From Diphasiastrum complanatum (lineage: Eukaryota; Streptophyta; Lycopodiopsida; Lycopodiales; Lycopodiaceae), in the NCBI GenBank assembly GCA_029204225.1, contig CM055095.1, positions 71,358,117 through 71,422,116 of the forward strand: a DNA stretch of 64,000 bases, in the 5' to 3' direction. This document shows positions 1 through 12,959 of this stretch, piece by piece. Below the pieces are notes generated by a model. It was not told the origin of the DNA and made no database searches. It saw only the letters and a program-made list of their open reading frames with translations. The position numbers and the translations under genes are program-made. Position 1 is the first letter of the stretch. Each line of letters opens with the position of its first letter.

Positions 1-38
1 TCTGCATACTGCACTAGATTCTATCGGGAATTTCAACT

Positions 39-50
39 TGGTATCAGAGC
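39..50 (+). promoter_or_regulatory. Primer-binding site (initiator tRNA-Met type) of LARD copy 1
   Basis: TGGTATCAGAGC, the classic Ty1/copia minus-strand primer site, lies three bases after the LTR end TTTCA. It sets the element orientation as plus. Confidence 0.85.
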
Positions 51-3000
51 GTCGGGGTGTTGCAGGTATGCATGATCCGGTGGAGCTATGGGATAACGTC
101 TTTCACCAAGAGAAATAGCACTCCAAAGGCTCTCAGGAGAGAGGACTCCCATACGGGGGGTATAGGCAATCCGGATGGCTGGAGACAGCAAAGATCCTTC
201 GATCGGAGCTATCGTCGTAGGTGGATTCCGGGGAGAATTCTCGGAGAAACTTTCAATTTTGGTGATTTCGGGGAAATCATCGGTGTTGGCTTCATGAATT
301 ATTGTGTGACAGTCGTTTGGCGCAACGGGGCTTGCAGAGGTTTTGCAAAAAGCAGTGACATAGAGCCATAGCAATTTGCAGGGTCAGATTGGGTGGAAAA
401 TTGAGAAAATTTCAAAAATTTCCAGGTTCGTGGGGTATTGACGGATTTATGAAAAAATTGGCTTGTTTGCAGTCAATATCACACCAATCAGAAAGCCGTA
501 AATTGCATCAGATGCCTTGAGGTAGGGCGACCTCAGTGGGCTAGGCAACTGCAAGAGGAATATCAGGGAAAGCCTGAATGAAGCCTAATAAATCCTTCTA
601 TTCTTTGAAACTAGGGTTTATAGTAGGAATATGACGGATCTTTCTTGGTAGGAGATCATTTTTGAAGCTATAAAGGCATACAACTAGGCGCATGGTGCTG
701 CCAAGGAGTGGCTAAGAGGCCATGGTCAGCCATTGAGTAATAAAACAACAATCCATCTCTGAAGCTATGGAAGAAAAACTCATCTAGGGTTTACAGTCAA
801 GAACTTGATCTTTCTCTGTAGAAGATGAATCGTTGAGCTGTAAAATGCTGGAATTGGGCGCCCTGGTGAGATCAGCTAGATTGGAGATGGCCGTGGATGG
901 CCGCGATCTGCAGAAGGAGCTGGAGATCAATTGGAGAGGGCTGCCATAGCTTGCTGCGAAGGAGAATGAAAGCATCAAGAAGTAAGAAGGAGAGGACGAG
1001 TCGAGGAATTTGCACGTGGCCAGCTTGAATTAATCAACGGTGTTCCAAAGTGGTCCGTGCCTGCAGGAGTCTCAATTAGTGCGTGCCGATGAGTGTGGCC
1101 ATCCGATCAAAATAAAATTGAATCAATGGTTCGAATCTAAGGAAACGTGGACCGTTGGATTTAGCAGGACCGTCAGAGATGGGTGAATTGGTCTGAAGGG
1201 CAGAAGTGCCTTGCACTTCCTTAAAAAATCTTCACATGAAATGCAAGAACGGACCTGAAGGGCAGAAATGCCATTTCTTCATTAAAAAATTTCAGAATGA
1301 AAATACAGTTCATTTTGCAAGGGCAAATGGCAAAGGGGCTAACTATAGCTAGAGGGCACCTTTTTTGGCCATCCTTGGGCCAAAATGATCCCTAAAACTG
1401 GCTGCTCAGAGCCAACGGACAGAGCAACATAACAGACACAAAAAAAGGGGTTTTGGGGTGTTTTCATTACCATTCTATCGAGCGGATTGCGGGTGACCTA
1501 GTGATGGGCTACATTTGCTATTTGGGTATCGTAGGGCCAAATTTAGGGCTATTTTTGGCTGGTAAAACCTGCTACAGGGTAGTACAATGAGGCATTATTT
1601 CTTCGAAATCATTATTACTTACTCTTGACAGGGTAATAGGGTGTTTGGAAGCGGTAAATGCAGTATGGGAGCAAATGGTAGCGAAATTGTGTGGAGAAAG
1701 CTAGTATTGGCGACGGAAGACCAGTTTGGTGACATGACTACTCATCATTGACAACAATTTTGAGAGGGCAAGCAATCACAAGTGAGAGGTAGGCATGGTA
1801 TGCTGATTACAGGTGAAAAATTCTTGTGATCAGGTTCAACTTTTGGGGTTCGAACCAACCAACGTCAAGTGGCGCTTTGGGGGAAAGCTCTCACAGGTAT
1901 GATCGGCAATGGCATTGTCGAGTCAAGTGATAGCTGCATTGACACATGCATTTGTAGCTTGGAAATTTCTCATTTGGAGGGAAAAATGGGCTAGCTTGGA
2001 GGTACACACATTTTGGCGGTTTCAGGTGATGGAAGTGCGAGGTGGTGCTAGTTGAAAGCCATTGGAGAATATAGCAGACTTGCATTGGATGAGCTGTGTG
2101 TGGGACACATGGAGGATGAAGAATGGATCAATAATCACACTTTGGATGCTCTTGGCGAGTGGTGAGTGTGATGATTTTGCGGTTTTGCAGTCGGTAAGTC
2201 AATTTTGATCAGCCATTGTAGCTGTGGAGCAGTGTATCAGGTTTGTCATCGAGGAGATACACTTCAACTGCCAGTTTGGATAAGTCAATTCAATTTCTCA
2301 TATCAGGATTGCATCAGGGATGCAGATTCCAGTGATGGCAAGGTGCAGATCATTTGGTTTGGGCCATGGAAGATCTCACAGGTTCACTTGGAGGGATATT
2401 GGCATGTCACGTCATGTGAGGGACTTGATGGTGGCTTTGGAGTTCACATCTCAATGTATTCTCATGGAGTGGTTTGGAACCATTTACAGGAGTAGCTTGG
2501 GAGAATACAGGTGGGCACTACAGGGTAGATGCTCAGATCTTTGTGATCAGGGATGGCATTGGAATACCTGGTAGGGATAGCACTGCAGGATGACATAGGA
2601 TGATCATCAGGGGGCAGCTATTTCATATTGGACTTGAGTCATTATCATGGACAAGACTTACAAGTGCGATTCATAATGAAATTAGAAAGCTGCAAATGAG
2701 TAAAGCGTGAAGCTTTGGGAGCCAGCTCTAGGTTGGAGAGCTGATGGAGATCGCACGGGGTGTGATTGGAGGGCAAACACTATGATGAGTGTCTTGCTAG
2801 CGATCTACTACAAGGGACACTGATGGCGAGGACTTCATGGTGTGCTCATTTGGGAGTACAAGTTGGCATTACAGCAGGGGGCCAGTCATTGGACATTGGC
2901 ATCAATGGGGAGACATCTACCATCACGGGCGTGGATAAGCTATCTATAGCTTTCATGCATTTGGCTGTATATGTAGGAGTCTAGGCTTGGCACAGGTGTT

Positions 3001-5020
3001 GGAATTTCCATGGTGCAGATTCTCAAGTGGTGAGATCATGGGGAAGCCTAGAGAAAGTCACTCAGAGCCATATACCTCAGTATGATCAGAAAGACAATAG
3101 TTTCGGGATCCCATGAGCGGCGACTCAGGGATATGCTTGCGATGGCATGGTGTCGGGTGGCACATAGCCAGGGAGAGCGAGCATATGCTAGGAGCCAGGT
3201 GGAGAAGGTGATGCTTTGGAGTTCGGCTTGTCTAGCATGATGGTGACCAGGATCGGAGACATCAAGTGAGCATAGTATGTAGATGACGAGTCCATTGGGG
3301 TGGCACTCAGGGAGATGCTACAGTTGCTCAGATATGATATGTCATTTGATGTATGGACAATGTTCTTCAGCTGGTGCATCATGTGGTGACCTAGGGACGA
3401 GTCATGTCTACTTGGAGGTAGGTGGCATGGAGTGTACCTGTGGTGGTACATATCCTGAGAGCATGGAGAGCATTACGGGGTGATGTGGATCCAGCATGCC
3501 CATGATTGTGAGCCGACAGAGATGGAGATGGTTGCTCAGGGAGTGACAGTTGATACTTTGGCGAGTGATCAGGTGAGCTGCATGGTTATATGCACAATGA
3601 TCTCCAGGTTGGCGTCACATGTTGTGTCTATCCATCATTATTTGGTAAGCATGATGCAGTTTTTGGTTAGATCCAGTTGGAGTCTAGTTGCAATACAGGT
3701 GGATAGATTCTTGGGGAGCTATCAGCAAGTAATGGATACTTGGTGATCAGATGATACTGGAGGGTATAGGGTTTTGGAGCTATCCTACCTAATATGTTAT
3801 GGATCGTGGGTGAGTTATTCATCACGATAGTGGATCTAGTTTGCATTTGTTTTGGCTTGGACGCTATGATGGATACATTTGGGAGATAGGCTCCTTGGTG
3901 GGAGGCCTATATATTGGTCAAATCAGAATTGGCAACGTCAAGTATGGGAAAGTTGAACCTACATGGGATGTAGGACAGGCAGATCATCATCAGTATCTCT
4001 AGGAGGTGGGCGAGCTACTCAGGTATAGCCTATGGTGAGGTTTGTGTACATTCATTCATTGAGTCCTTGGTAGAATCTTGTGCTTGGAGCATGGGGAATG
4101 GATGGGGATCAGCTTTCATGACTTATTGGACAGGATGTCAGGGCAAAGCGGCTTGGAGCATAGCTTTGTTTGGGAGATACATCAAAGATGAGGCTTGGAG
4201 CACTCATTGATTCAAGATGGTTGATCTTGGATGATGTATGAGGACATCTATGTGATATGCTTGGACGTGAGAGCATCTTGGTATAGGTGCAGGCCATGGT
4301 TGAGGACCTGATTTGGTGACCAGTGGTGTAGCAGCGGATCTACAGGTGGCACAGGTGTTGGTACGACATGATACCACTTATGGGCAGGCCTTGGTCATGT
4401 ATTTGATGTTTTATCATTCGTGTTGGTCTGCATGAGTGTGTGTGGGCTTGCATGTTACCTTGTCACGGGAGTCTAGACCTGAGTCGGAGTTTTATGTGGT
4501 TGTGCATTTGCTACAATAAAACAAAGTAGTCATTTTATGCTCATTGACTTGTCATTGTCTACTAGCTATCTATTTGGTGACTACTAGCTATCTATTTGGT
4601 GAGGGTGCAATCTTATGGTGGCAGTAAGATTTCCTCAGGTTGAGCCTCAGTCGCTTGTTTATGTCAGTCTTATATGTTCGTACTTGTAAGTGCTTGATAG
4701 GATGTCAGCCTAGCTAGATGGAGGATGTAAGTCTCATGGTGGCAGTGGGATTTTCTCAGTTTGAGCCATGTCGCTTATGTGGTCCACTTGTGTTCAAGTC
4801 GGATTGGAGACGAGTCAGTTGGTCGAGAGTATGGTAGACTCTCTGTATGAGCATTATGTTTGCATGATACTTTGTGAGTCAAACCTGGTGGTTTGTTGGT
4901 GTACTTGAGTGTGAGTCAAGTACAGAGTAGCATGACATGCATAATATCTTTTGGACACTCCAGACATTGCTACAAATTATTGTTTTTCACTCTTATCACA
5001 TTTGAGCTTAAGGGAGAGAG

Positions 5021-5484
5021 TTAGAATCAGTTTTGATCTGATTCATTAGTATAAGCTCTAAATGTGATGATGTAATTATTGTACAGTTTATTTGGTTTAC
5101 TATATATGGTTGTGATCGGGACGTGACCTATTAGGATATATTGATAGGGCACTAATCCCGTATCCGGCTACTTGGGTTAGTCGAGTAGCCACACATAGGA
5201 AGAATTAGCCTATACAGAGTTATTTACAGTATTTGCTATACTTGGGGGCATGTTCCAAGCTTGTCGGTCGAATTTGGCCATATTGGGCCCGACCTTAGTT
5301 TGACAGGTGGTAGGCCAATTTTAGGACACCTGCCTTTTCATGTAGTTTGTGAATTCTCTATATGTACAATATTTCTTTGTAATCTAATAACTTATGTTGT
5401 GCCATCTATGAGAGCTTGTGAGGAGTGGCTATGGTGATTGTGTGATGTAATTTGCATACTGCACTAGATTCTATCAGAATTTCA
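5021..5484 (+). repeat. 3' LTR of LARD copy 1
   Basis: About 464 bp, beginning TTAGAATCAG after a purine tract and ending CAGAATTTCA. It aligns along its length with LTRs at 34560-35024 and 38604-39071. The ends are not a clean TG...CA pair, so the exact first base is uncertain by a few positions. Confidence 0.8.
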
Positions 5485-5539
5485 ATCGGTACTGGATCCA
5501 TTACTGGTTCTTTCTGCTTCTGTGCTCTGGTGACCACCA

Positions 5540-6961
5540 TCAAGGGTGCGCTTGGTTATTCTGAACTACTAGTCTTTGCTTGATTGTTATCAAATTTACA
5601 GGTGCTGTAGCTGGTGGTGGCTTCGGTCTTATTGGACAGTCTTTATAACAATGCCCGTAACCACAGTCACGACAGAATGGTACAAATTTTTCTTTATTTG
5701 GACATTCCGCAACTCTACGATTTTCTCCACATGCAAAGCATCCGAGTGGTGCTCTGGTCCAATTTCTGGAGGCTTGTTGTTGAGCAGCAACATAAATGGT
5801 ATATTGTTCTAAAGATCCACCTGAAGATCCACTTGCTTGATTATTTCCATAGTTCCATTGCTCAACATTTCCGTAAGGTTCTAGTTCCATCAACTTGGAT
5901 GGAGGAGCGGAGTGCTTTGGTGGGGCAGGTAAAGGTAAACGTTCCGGGTATCCAAGAGTAGATTGTCGTAGTCTTACTGCTGGATTACCTCCATACTATG
6001 GTTCTCCATATCCTATCTAGGCATACCATTGTTGAATTATCCGAGGTTTGAAGTTGCAAAAAACAGTCTCATGATCCGGTGAATTACGCAGATGGCAAAC
6101 ACTGATTTCCATTCTTTTTCTCAATTGAGGACACTCGTTCACTGTGTGATTTCCTGTACAAATATAGCACCAAACATTTTCCCTGGTAGGAAAAGTCTTT
6201 GCAAGCTTTTCAGGTTTCTTGTTTGCTTCCCCGTGGAAATTTTCCAATGCTTTGATCTTCTCATCAAATTGCAACTGCAACTTTTCCATCTGATTCTGAT
6301 GGTTCTTCCCAAGTTTCTCGAACTCATTGAGCATCATTTCTACAGTAGCATTGGCATTCGTTGATGCAATAGTGGTGGATGTCGTAGTAGTCTGCCCTGC
6401 TGTATAAGGCAACATACTGATATTTGGCTCCTCATCTGAATCTTCATCATCCTCCCGAATTGCATCGTCTGCAGCATTTTGCAAGAGTGCATACTCATTA
6501 TGGCATTTCAACTCACGTCTGATCCGTTTAGGTAGACCTAGCAAAAACCACATAATCATGGCATTTTTGTTAATCAGCTCAGGTTCGCATTCAGATCTAA
6601 GACGTTTTACCCGTTCAATATAATCTTGAACCATTTCCCGCTTTCCCATTTTAATTTTACTTAAAAGTAGGAAAGGGTCTTCCATAAACTTTCGTGGTTT
6701 GAACCGTGTGATCAGGGCTCGCTTAACAACCTCCCAATCTGTACGCTCAGTTTCATCTTGATTATAGTACCAATCTTGTGTTGCGTCTGTTAAGGCCATA
6801 GGAAACAGCTTAAGTTTATCTTGAGGATAAATCTCACAATAGACTTCATAGGATTCAGCATAGATCTGAAGAAATCTAACTGGATCTATTAATCCATTAT
6901 ATTTGGGTAGATCCAATCGGTGTGGTCTTCTGACAATAATTTTAGGAGCAGCAATCTTCAC
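5540..6961 (-). pseudogene. Gypsy gag polyprotein with three zinc knuckles, broken by two amber codons
   Basis: Gag is the structural protein that packages element RNA. The frame opens at 6961 (MKIAAPKIIVRRP). It carries a retrotransposon-gag core, with LPKYNGLIDPVRFLQIY early and TDWEVVKRALITRFKPR at about residues 79-95, then an acidic and Thr-rich linker and a predicted coiled stretch (EFEKLGKNHQNQMEKLQLQF). Three knuckles follow: CYICTGNHTVNEC; CFACGENRRVAEC, in which the histidine is replaced by arginine; and CRDCGYGHCYKDC. Two TAG codons interrupt one continuous frame, directly after QQWYA (6014-6016) and seven codons later (about 5993-5995), with no frameshift. Both could be CAG-to-TAG changes. 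The frame ends at 5540, shortly before the LARD junction. Confidence 0.85.
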
Positions 6962-8113
6962 AAATTTAGATCAAATAGATAATGAGATTGGCTCTAGATT
7001 TTTCAAAAAACTTTCTCAGATTAGATCTACTAGATCTATTCCACTTTTCAAGAATCTGATTCTAAACTTTTCGAAATTCGATCAATCAATACTTCTCAAA
7101 AATGATAAATCTCTCAGAATCCAAATCAGAACATATCAGATTTGATCCAACTAAAAATAGGACTGGCGAAGGTTGTCTCGGTGAAGGTTCATCAGTGCTA
7201 TTTTAGGAGAAAAAAAAGCCTCTCTGAACACTTTTCAGGCAATTTCTAGTAAAATAACCTTCGTCGACCTCTCAGGTGCAAGATCTGACACATATACAAC
7301 TATGAAAAATTGGGCGAAGGTTTTTGACACAAGAAATTATAGTTTTTGTAGTCTGGCGAGGGTAAAATTCAAGAATTTATGTGATCTGATCAAGAAGAAT
7401 CTTCGCCGAACTCAAAATAGTATCTTACTATATATAAAATGTTCTGGAATCTCGACGAAGGTTCTGGCAAAGGTTCAAGAGTGATACTAGTATTTTTGCA
7501 AAAAAGTGACTTTTTGGGGAAAAAAAAAATATGACAATATGACAACTAATCCTCTGAAAACCTTTCTATTTTTGGTATTATTCTTCTCCGACCTGGCAGT
7601 AGATAGATCTGAATCACACCTAAGCACAGTGAATCGGGTGAAGGTTCTTTTTATGTATTTTTAGGGTTTTGGCAATTTTTTGGTGTTTTTTGATGGTTTT
7701 TTTTATGTTTCTGAAAATCTGCTGGGAATTAATCTTTGCCGTTCAAACTGAAGGTTTTGTAAACAAAACCAAAGGTGTCTGCAACTCGGCGAAGGATTCC
7801 TAAAAGAGGGTAAAAAGTTATCAGCTCTGATGATGCTTTTTGTCTCTTTTTTGACCAATCTGGCAGATTTGACCGATTTTTGTTATTTTCTCTGAGATCT
7901 CATATTCAAATGGATCTTAAGATTGGTGATCTGAATGGTTTTTTCTGTTATTAGTCAGATTAGATTTCAAACAAGCCAATCCACTCAAATCAAGCAAAGT
8001 CAATCCCAAACTAACCCTAAAATGCAGATCTAACACTATTCATGCCACGACAAGATGTGTAGTGCAAGCTAACCATCCAACAATCATGCTGTAAACTGAA
8101 AAATTGGCGTAGC
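6962..8113 (-). other. Untranslated leader of the gypsy element
   Basis: Sequence between the primer site and the first gag methionine. It is AT-rich, with no open frame of note. The motif CGAAGGTT (often GGCGAAGGTTC) and its variants recur irregularly along it, as at 7187, 7315, 7457 and 7638 read on the plus strand, which suggests a degenerate short-period repeat. Confidence 0.55.
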
Positions 8114-8131
8114 TCCCCGGCAACGGCACCA
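8114..8131 (-). promoter_or_regulatory. Gypsy-type primer-binding site
   Basis: On the minus strand it reads TGGTGCCGTTGCCGGGGA, close to the TGGCGCCGTTGCC primer site known from Athila/Tat-type plant gypsy elements. It sits four bases after the LTR end. Confidence 0.85.
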
Positions 8132-8135
8132 AAAT

Positions 8136-8904
8136 TGTAGTGGGTTTCTTTCCTTGCCTAACTTGAATCCAAGATCTAGTCAATCTAGCATAAAAAAGAT
8201 GGAGTTAGTTGTCATGCGTAGGTTTGTTCCCATGAGAGCGATAGTTTAGTTCAGATTTCAACATGAATGGAGGATTCACATCTATCTCTACATCCATTAA
8301 CCCTACTCTTTAACACTACACATCCCTTAACACTTACAATCCCTTAACACTACACATCCACAACAGAGATAGCTTACTCTTTCTCTCTCTCCCTTCCTCT
8401 CTCATAAAAAGTACAATAACATACAATCTCAATAACACTCAGATCCAACAATTAGAAAAATCCAAATAAGCATGAGAGATGGAGGAAAAGTGATAGAGAG
8501 CAAGGACATTCATTAATCCATTTCTAAAGAGAACCAATCTACTTTATTGAAATGAGGAAATGAACATGAGGAGCAACTCAAGTTGGTCCCTTCTTATAGT
8601 AGAGAGGAGGACCCTGGCCTCTGAATTCTATTGGTCCCGTCTTGCCTCTCTTTTTATTCAAATTTAAAAAATTGTGGGAACCATCAAAATTGGAGGAAAA
8701 CCCAACTTTATTCACTAACTTGACATTTAGGCCCCGCGACATTAAAAGACCCGCAAAAAGGCCTAAAGTCCTTTTATTAGCTTTCAACTAATCAATCAAA
8801 TAAATGTGTGATCATCAGGTTGGACTTACACACGCAGAGTGCCAAATCCCTCTCACTTATTAACTAGGGTTAGGGTTGTCTTGAGATCCGCAAACCCTCC
8901 AACA
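8136..8904 (-). repeat. 5' LTR of the minus-strand gypsy element
   Basis: 769 bp on the minus strand, starting TGTTGGAGGG and ending CCCACTACA, so it has TG...CA termini. The primer site begins four bases further on. It contains no long open frame. The expected 5-bp target duplicate next to 8904 (ATGAA) cannot be checked because the other end lies outside the window. Confidence 0.8.
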
Positions 8905-9124
8905 ATGAATAACAACTGTCGTTCGGTTATGACACCTGTGTTCCTCACTGAACTAACTTGAGCGGTTTTGTTTTGTGGAATGGTGGCAGGTATCAGCTGG
9001 ACCTCTTGAAAGTGGTTATGCTTTATGGTGCTTTTGAGTACCGTATTTTACTTTTCAGTTGTACTTTACCTTGTTGGATTATGAATAAAGGCTTTAAAGA
9101 GCTTCAGTCTTGCTTTGTCAAGAG

Positions 9125-9209
<85 letters not shown>

Positions 9210-9544
9210 ATGCTTATACATGAGTTCTCTTGGGTTCATCTATCCATTGGTGCACTATCTTGATGATATCTTGCAATCTTGTGTGTAGAATGCTCATATT
9301 TTTCTATTTTTGAATCCACACGTGGGAAGTATAGTAGGGTACTGTTATTGTATGGAAAACAACTTCATTTTATCATATATTTGATGTTTGATCAAGTTCT
9401 TATTGATTTTGTATCTCTTTCATTGAGTAGATGCTGATTTTTCTACATTGACAATGTTGTAGATTATGTTGACTTTGTAACCAAAGATCAAGGGACCCAT
9501 TTTGGATCTTAATGATCTGAAATTCTTCATAGGTGTTACATAAC
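8905..9544. other. Unassigned segment with 3'-UTR-like character and a CT microsatellite
   Basis: This lies between the gypsy LTR and a LARD fragment. On the plus strand an AATAAA (about 9082) is followed after some 40 bases by a long CT tract (9128-9207). I recognise no coding sequence. It could be the 3' end of a gene or of another retroelement LTR; the sequence does not decide. Confidence 0.35.
9128..9207 (+). repeat. (CT)n microsatellite
   Basis: An uninterrupted CT dinucleotide run of about 80 bp. Confidence 0.95.
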
Positions 9545-9985
9545 TTGAAGTCTATAGAGTGCATCATGGGGTGGTGTGGATCTAGTATGCCTATGGTTGT
9601 GAGCCAACATGGATGGAGATGGTTACACAAGAAGTGATAGTTGATGCTTTGGTGAGTACTTAGGTGAGTTGCATGGTCATATGCAGAAGTTGGCGATCTC
9701 TAGTTTGACATCATGTGTTGTTGTTTTATCCATAATTCTTTGATAAGTAGGATGCAACTTGTTTGGTTAGATCCAATTGGAGTCTAATTGCACCATAGGT
9801 GGACAGATTCTTGGGGTGATATCAGTGGGTAAGGGATAGTTGATGGGGATCAGATGGTATAGGGTGCATGATTCTGATGGAGCTATCCTACCTAATATGC
9901 TATGCATCGTGTGATTCATGGGTGAGTCGATCATCATGATTGGATCTAGTTTGCATTTGCTTTGGTTTGGATGACATGATGAATA
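9545..9985 (+). mobile_element. Fragment of the LARD-like family (copy 3)
   Basis: This stretch aligns with internal parts of LARD copy 1 (about 3460-3880) and copy 2 (about 37190-37600). It shares GTGGTGTGGATCTAGTATGC, the GGTTAGATCCAATTGGAGTC stretch and the TTGGGG/ATATCAG landmarks. It is more diverged than the other two copies and has no LTR or PBS, so it is a truncated old copy. Confidence 0.7.
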
Positions 9986-9989
9986 TGCA

Positions 9990-10945
9990 TTTTTTGGTGT
10001 TTTTCACCAAAAATGCAAAATATTGAATCAAGCAAAATCTACATGCAAAAGCTAGAATCTAGATATCTCATATGTAATAGAATGTACCATCCACAATCAT
10101 GAGCAATTTTTGTCTCCACATTCCAGTAAGTGATTTCAAAAATCAGCCATCCACAAGTGATTTGACCTAAAATGATGATTGGACCACAAAGATCCACTTT
10201 CTATACTTGAAAATGCAAGATTTGATCTAGCGACACCTCCGATCCACATAGAATTTATGGCGCCCTCAAAGTCACATCTAGATTTGGCATAACTACCAAC
10301 TTTGGCCTGCAACCTGCTCTGATACCATGTGAGAATTACAGATCCAAAACTCAACCAATGGATCTTAGATCTAGATTTAGTTACAAGATAGAATTCATCA
10401 AGATTAGCATGCTAGAATGGCATAAACCACTAATATTTGATCATGAACATGAAAATACAATATGGTACTGTCCCTGTCCATACAATAGTAGTAGAAGGTT
10501 GTCCTTCACACATGTGGAACCTATTAAAATTAACATTCTACACAAAGAAAACCAAGATATGAAGAGATAAGCACATGAGATGGACATAGAAACTTAAGAG
10601 ATGAATTATCCATATAAAATGAGAATACAATGATATAGTTTCCACCATGTTACTACTATTTATAGCTACCAAAATGTAATTCGGCCAATTTTCCTAAACT
10701 TGCCCTAAATGGTAATTTCTTGGTAAGTCACCAATAACCTAGTAATTCTAGTCTAGATGCAATGTATCAAATTTAGCCAATTAGAATGGGTCCAAACTCG
10801 ACCTCATCCACTTATCTACTTGCCAAAAATAGTACAAACACTATTTAGGCCCTTATTGACAAATATAAAACTATCTCTAAGTGAGATTTCAAGTTGGCCT
10901 CCAAAAATGCCAATAAACCAACAAATTAGTTGACAATTTTTCACA
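9990..10945 (-). mobile_element. Copia-type LTR with primer site and short leader
   Basis: Read on the minus strand: an LTR of 618 bp (10945-10328) starting TGTGAAAAATT and ending AATTCTCACA, so the terminal inverted bases are TGTGA/TCACA. The primer site TGGTATCAGAGC (10327-10316) abuts it directly. About 320 bp of leader follows down to roughly 9990, where the LARD fragment begins. No gag or pol is present, so this is the 5' end of a truncated element. Confidence 0.75.
10316..10327 (-). promoter_or_regulatory. Copia primer-binding site
   Basis: GCTCTGATACCA on the plus strand, i.e. TGGTATCAGAGC on the minus strand, directly adjoining the LTR terminus TCACA at 10328. Confidence 0.85.
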
Positions 10946-12959
10946 GGGTGGTGGGTGGTGCCTGCGCCCTGTAGCGCACCCACCGCTCTCTAGTTTTTCA
11001 TCCACTAACTATGTATATGACAAGTTTGCAAGGAGAAGGCAATAGGTGATTTTTTCTTGCAAGTTGCCGATTTTATCAACATACTAACCACACCTAAATC
11101 TCCAAGAAAGTCAGAATTAGAAGCTTTTGATAGCAGGGCAACCTTGCCCACTATGCTATCTTCTAAAACATCTTATTAAATGTCTTGTTTAGTCCTAGTT
11201 TGACTTGCTTTCTTGTGGTCTTCAGTTTGTTCATTCACAACCCAAAAGCACACAATACTACTACCAAGAATCCTATACTACATTTTGCTTAATACTATGT
11301 TGGTTTCTCCTTTCTTTTATCCACTTTTACAATTATGCAAAACAAGTTAAATGAAGATGCCATACTAAATTTTTTTTCAAGCCTTTCAACAAAAGATATT
11401 TTTACTTATATTATGCTTATACTTGAGGCTTCAAACATAACAGTATCATCATACCATACTACTAGAAACCAGTTTGCAGCCTCTATAAGTTTTGAGCAAA
11501 AGGTAAAAAAATTTCACTCACATACCACAAACAAACAGCCAATAAAATGGGCTTAAAATAGTGAAACTGTATTCTTTTGAAAAAGAAACAAGCTAAGCGA
11601 AAAACTCAGCATAACAGACTACTCACACCTATCAAGAACCATCAAGTTTCCTTGCCTATCAAGTACTCAAATCTAGAAGCAAAATTTTAGCCTTAAGCCA
11701 AGGGCAAAAACCTCTTTTAAGGGCTGAAATTGTGCCTACTAGTAGTGCAACGTGACACCTCACTGAACACATCAACATCCTAACTGGGCCACCTCATCCA
11801 CTTCTCCTATGAGCCACTACTAGACTTAAACAATCACCATCTTGAGTTTTAGGCCTCCACCCATTAATTATGACTTTCATTCCATGAAGGCCCCAACTCC
11901 TCATGATCATAATTAATTTACATGTCGAGGTAGGCCTACTGACCTCTTTATGGGATAATAATCCGAGATCAGTCCAAACATGGGTATGACAAACAATGCC
12001 CAAACAGCCACATGGATGGCAGTTGGGGTTCATGCAATCCTACAACAATTGACTGGAACTCCTCATGCAACAATATCCACATGCATGTAGCATGAATGGT
12101 GAGTGTCAATTAGAACTGCCACCTATCGCACGCAACCCCACATTGGGCTAGGAGGGGCATTCTATAAGAGAATGCATTGGCTGGCTGGTAAGGACTAGCT
12201 TTGTCTTTTTTGTGATTATGCTATTTCTAACACTATTGGGTTTGTCTCAATTTATGATATTTTAACATGACCTTCATTTTGGTATAATGCACTTAGTTTA
12301 ATGTGGCAAAACCTGAGCTCTAGAGTTGGCCAGCTTGGCTCCCTCGACAAATGGCACTTTGGTTGAGAGTAGTGTTAGGTGGTTTCCACATATTTAAAAT
12401 ACCTGTAGATTCAAAGTATTGCTTCTTTTTTTAAACCAATAAAAGCCCGATTACAAATATATAATATCTTACAAATATATCTTGGCAGCTCTCAATTTGC
12501 CAGTGATTACTCTATCAAGAAATGTCATGTCCTTCATAAAGTTGTCAACATATATTAATTTGGTAAATAATAATAGCAATTATACATGTTTAAGATTCAC
12601 ACTCAAACAACTTAAAAAAGATCACTTATTCAAAATTGCAAATAAAATTTTTGTTGCACACAACTTACTTGTTGACCCATCAATTGTCTGATATAAATCA
12701 CTAACTAAAATAGAACCAGTAATAGGTAATGCAGGAAGCTTTGAAGCAGCAAAGATTAATTGTCGTAATTATATTAATTATATTATCATCAATTGTCCTG
12801 TTAAGTGGCAAGTTATTAGTTACTCCCCTCCACAAGCTTATAAGAAAAATTTGATTTTTAGATTCTCTGTAAGGTCAATCAATACTAGGGTATATGAAAT
12901 TGTGAAGTTCTCAACTTTCGGCTAGAGCTTCTAGGGACCAGATGGTTCTTAATCAAGAC
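10946..12959. other. Intergenic sequence upstream of ADK; nothing recognised
   Basis: AT-rich sequence with only short, codon-poor open frames. A GC-richer patch at 10946-10990 (GGGTGGTGGGTGGTGCC and a matching GCGCACCCACC) could form a small hairpin. I see no transposon ends or protein similarity. Confidence 0.4.

Larger units (their letters stand above)
1..5484 (+). mobile_element. LARD-like non-autonomous LTR retroelement, copy 1 (5' end cut by window)
   Basis: The window opens in the last 35 bases of a 5' LTR, whose end (TCTGCATACTGCACTAGATT and what follows) recurs at 5450-5484. A copia-type primer site follows at 39-50. The internal region (about 36-5020) shows no gag, protease, integrase or reverse transcriptase in any frame; its open frames are short and match nothing I know. 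A purine-rich tract (AAGGGAGAGAG, 5010-5020) precedes the 3' LTR. Nearly the whole internal region has a diverged counterpart in the complete element at 34560-39071, but this copy holds about 1.06 kb more (roughly 1897-2960). Large size, no coding capacity and an initiator-Met PBS fit a LARD mobilised by a copia partner. It splits a minus-strand gypsy element that resumes at 5485. Confidence 0.8.
5485..8904 (-). mobile_element. Ty3/gypsy retrotransposon, 5' half (pol half displaced outside the window)
   Basis: Read on the minus strand this is a 5' LTR (8904-8136), a gypsy primer site (8131-8114), a leader of about 1.15 kb and then gag (6961-5540). The coding sequence stops abruptly at 5485, where the LTR of LARD copy 1 begins, so LARD inserted into this element. 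The protease, reverse transcriptase, integrase and 3' LTR would be expected beyond the left edge of the window. The PBS class resembles that of Athila/Tat-type gypsy elements. Confidence 0.8.

Noticed and set aside
1891..4297. Several open frames inside LARD copy 1
   Set aside because: The frames are short, are not kept between copies 1 and 2, and show no gag or pol motif. The element appears non-coding.
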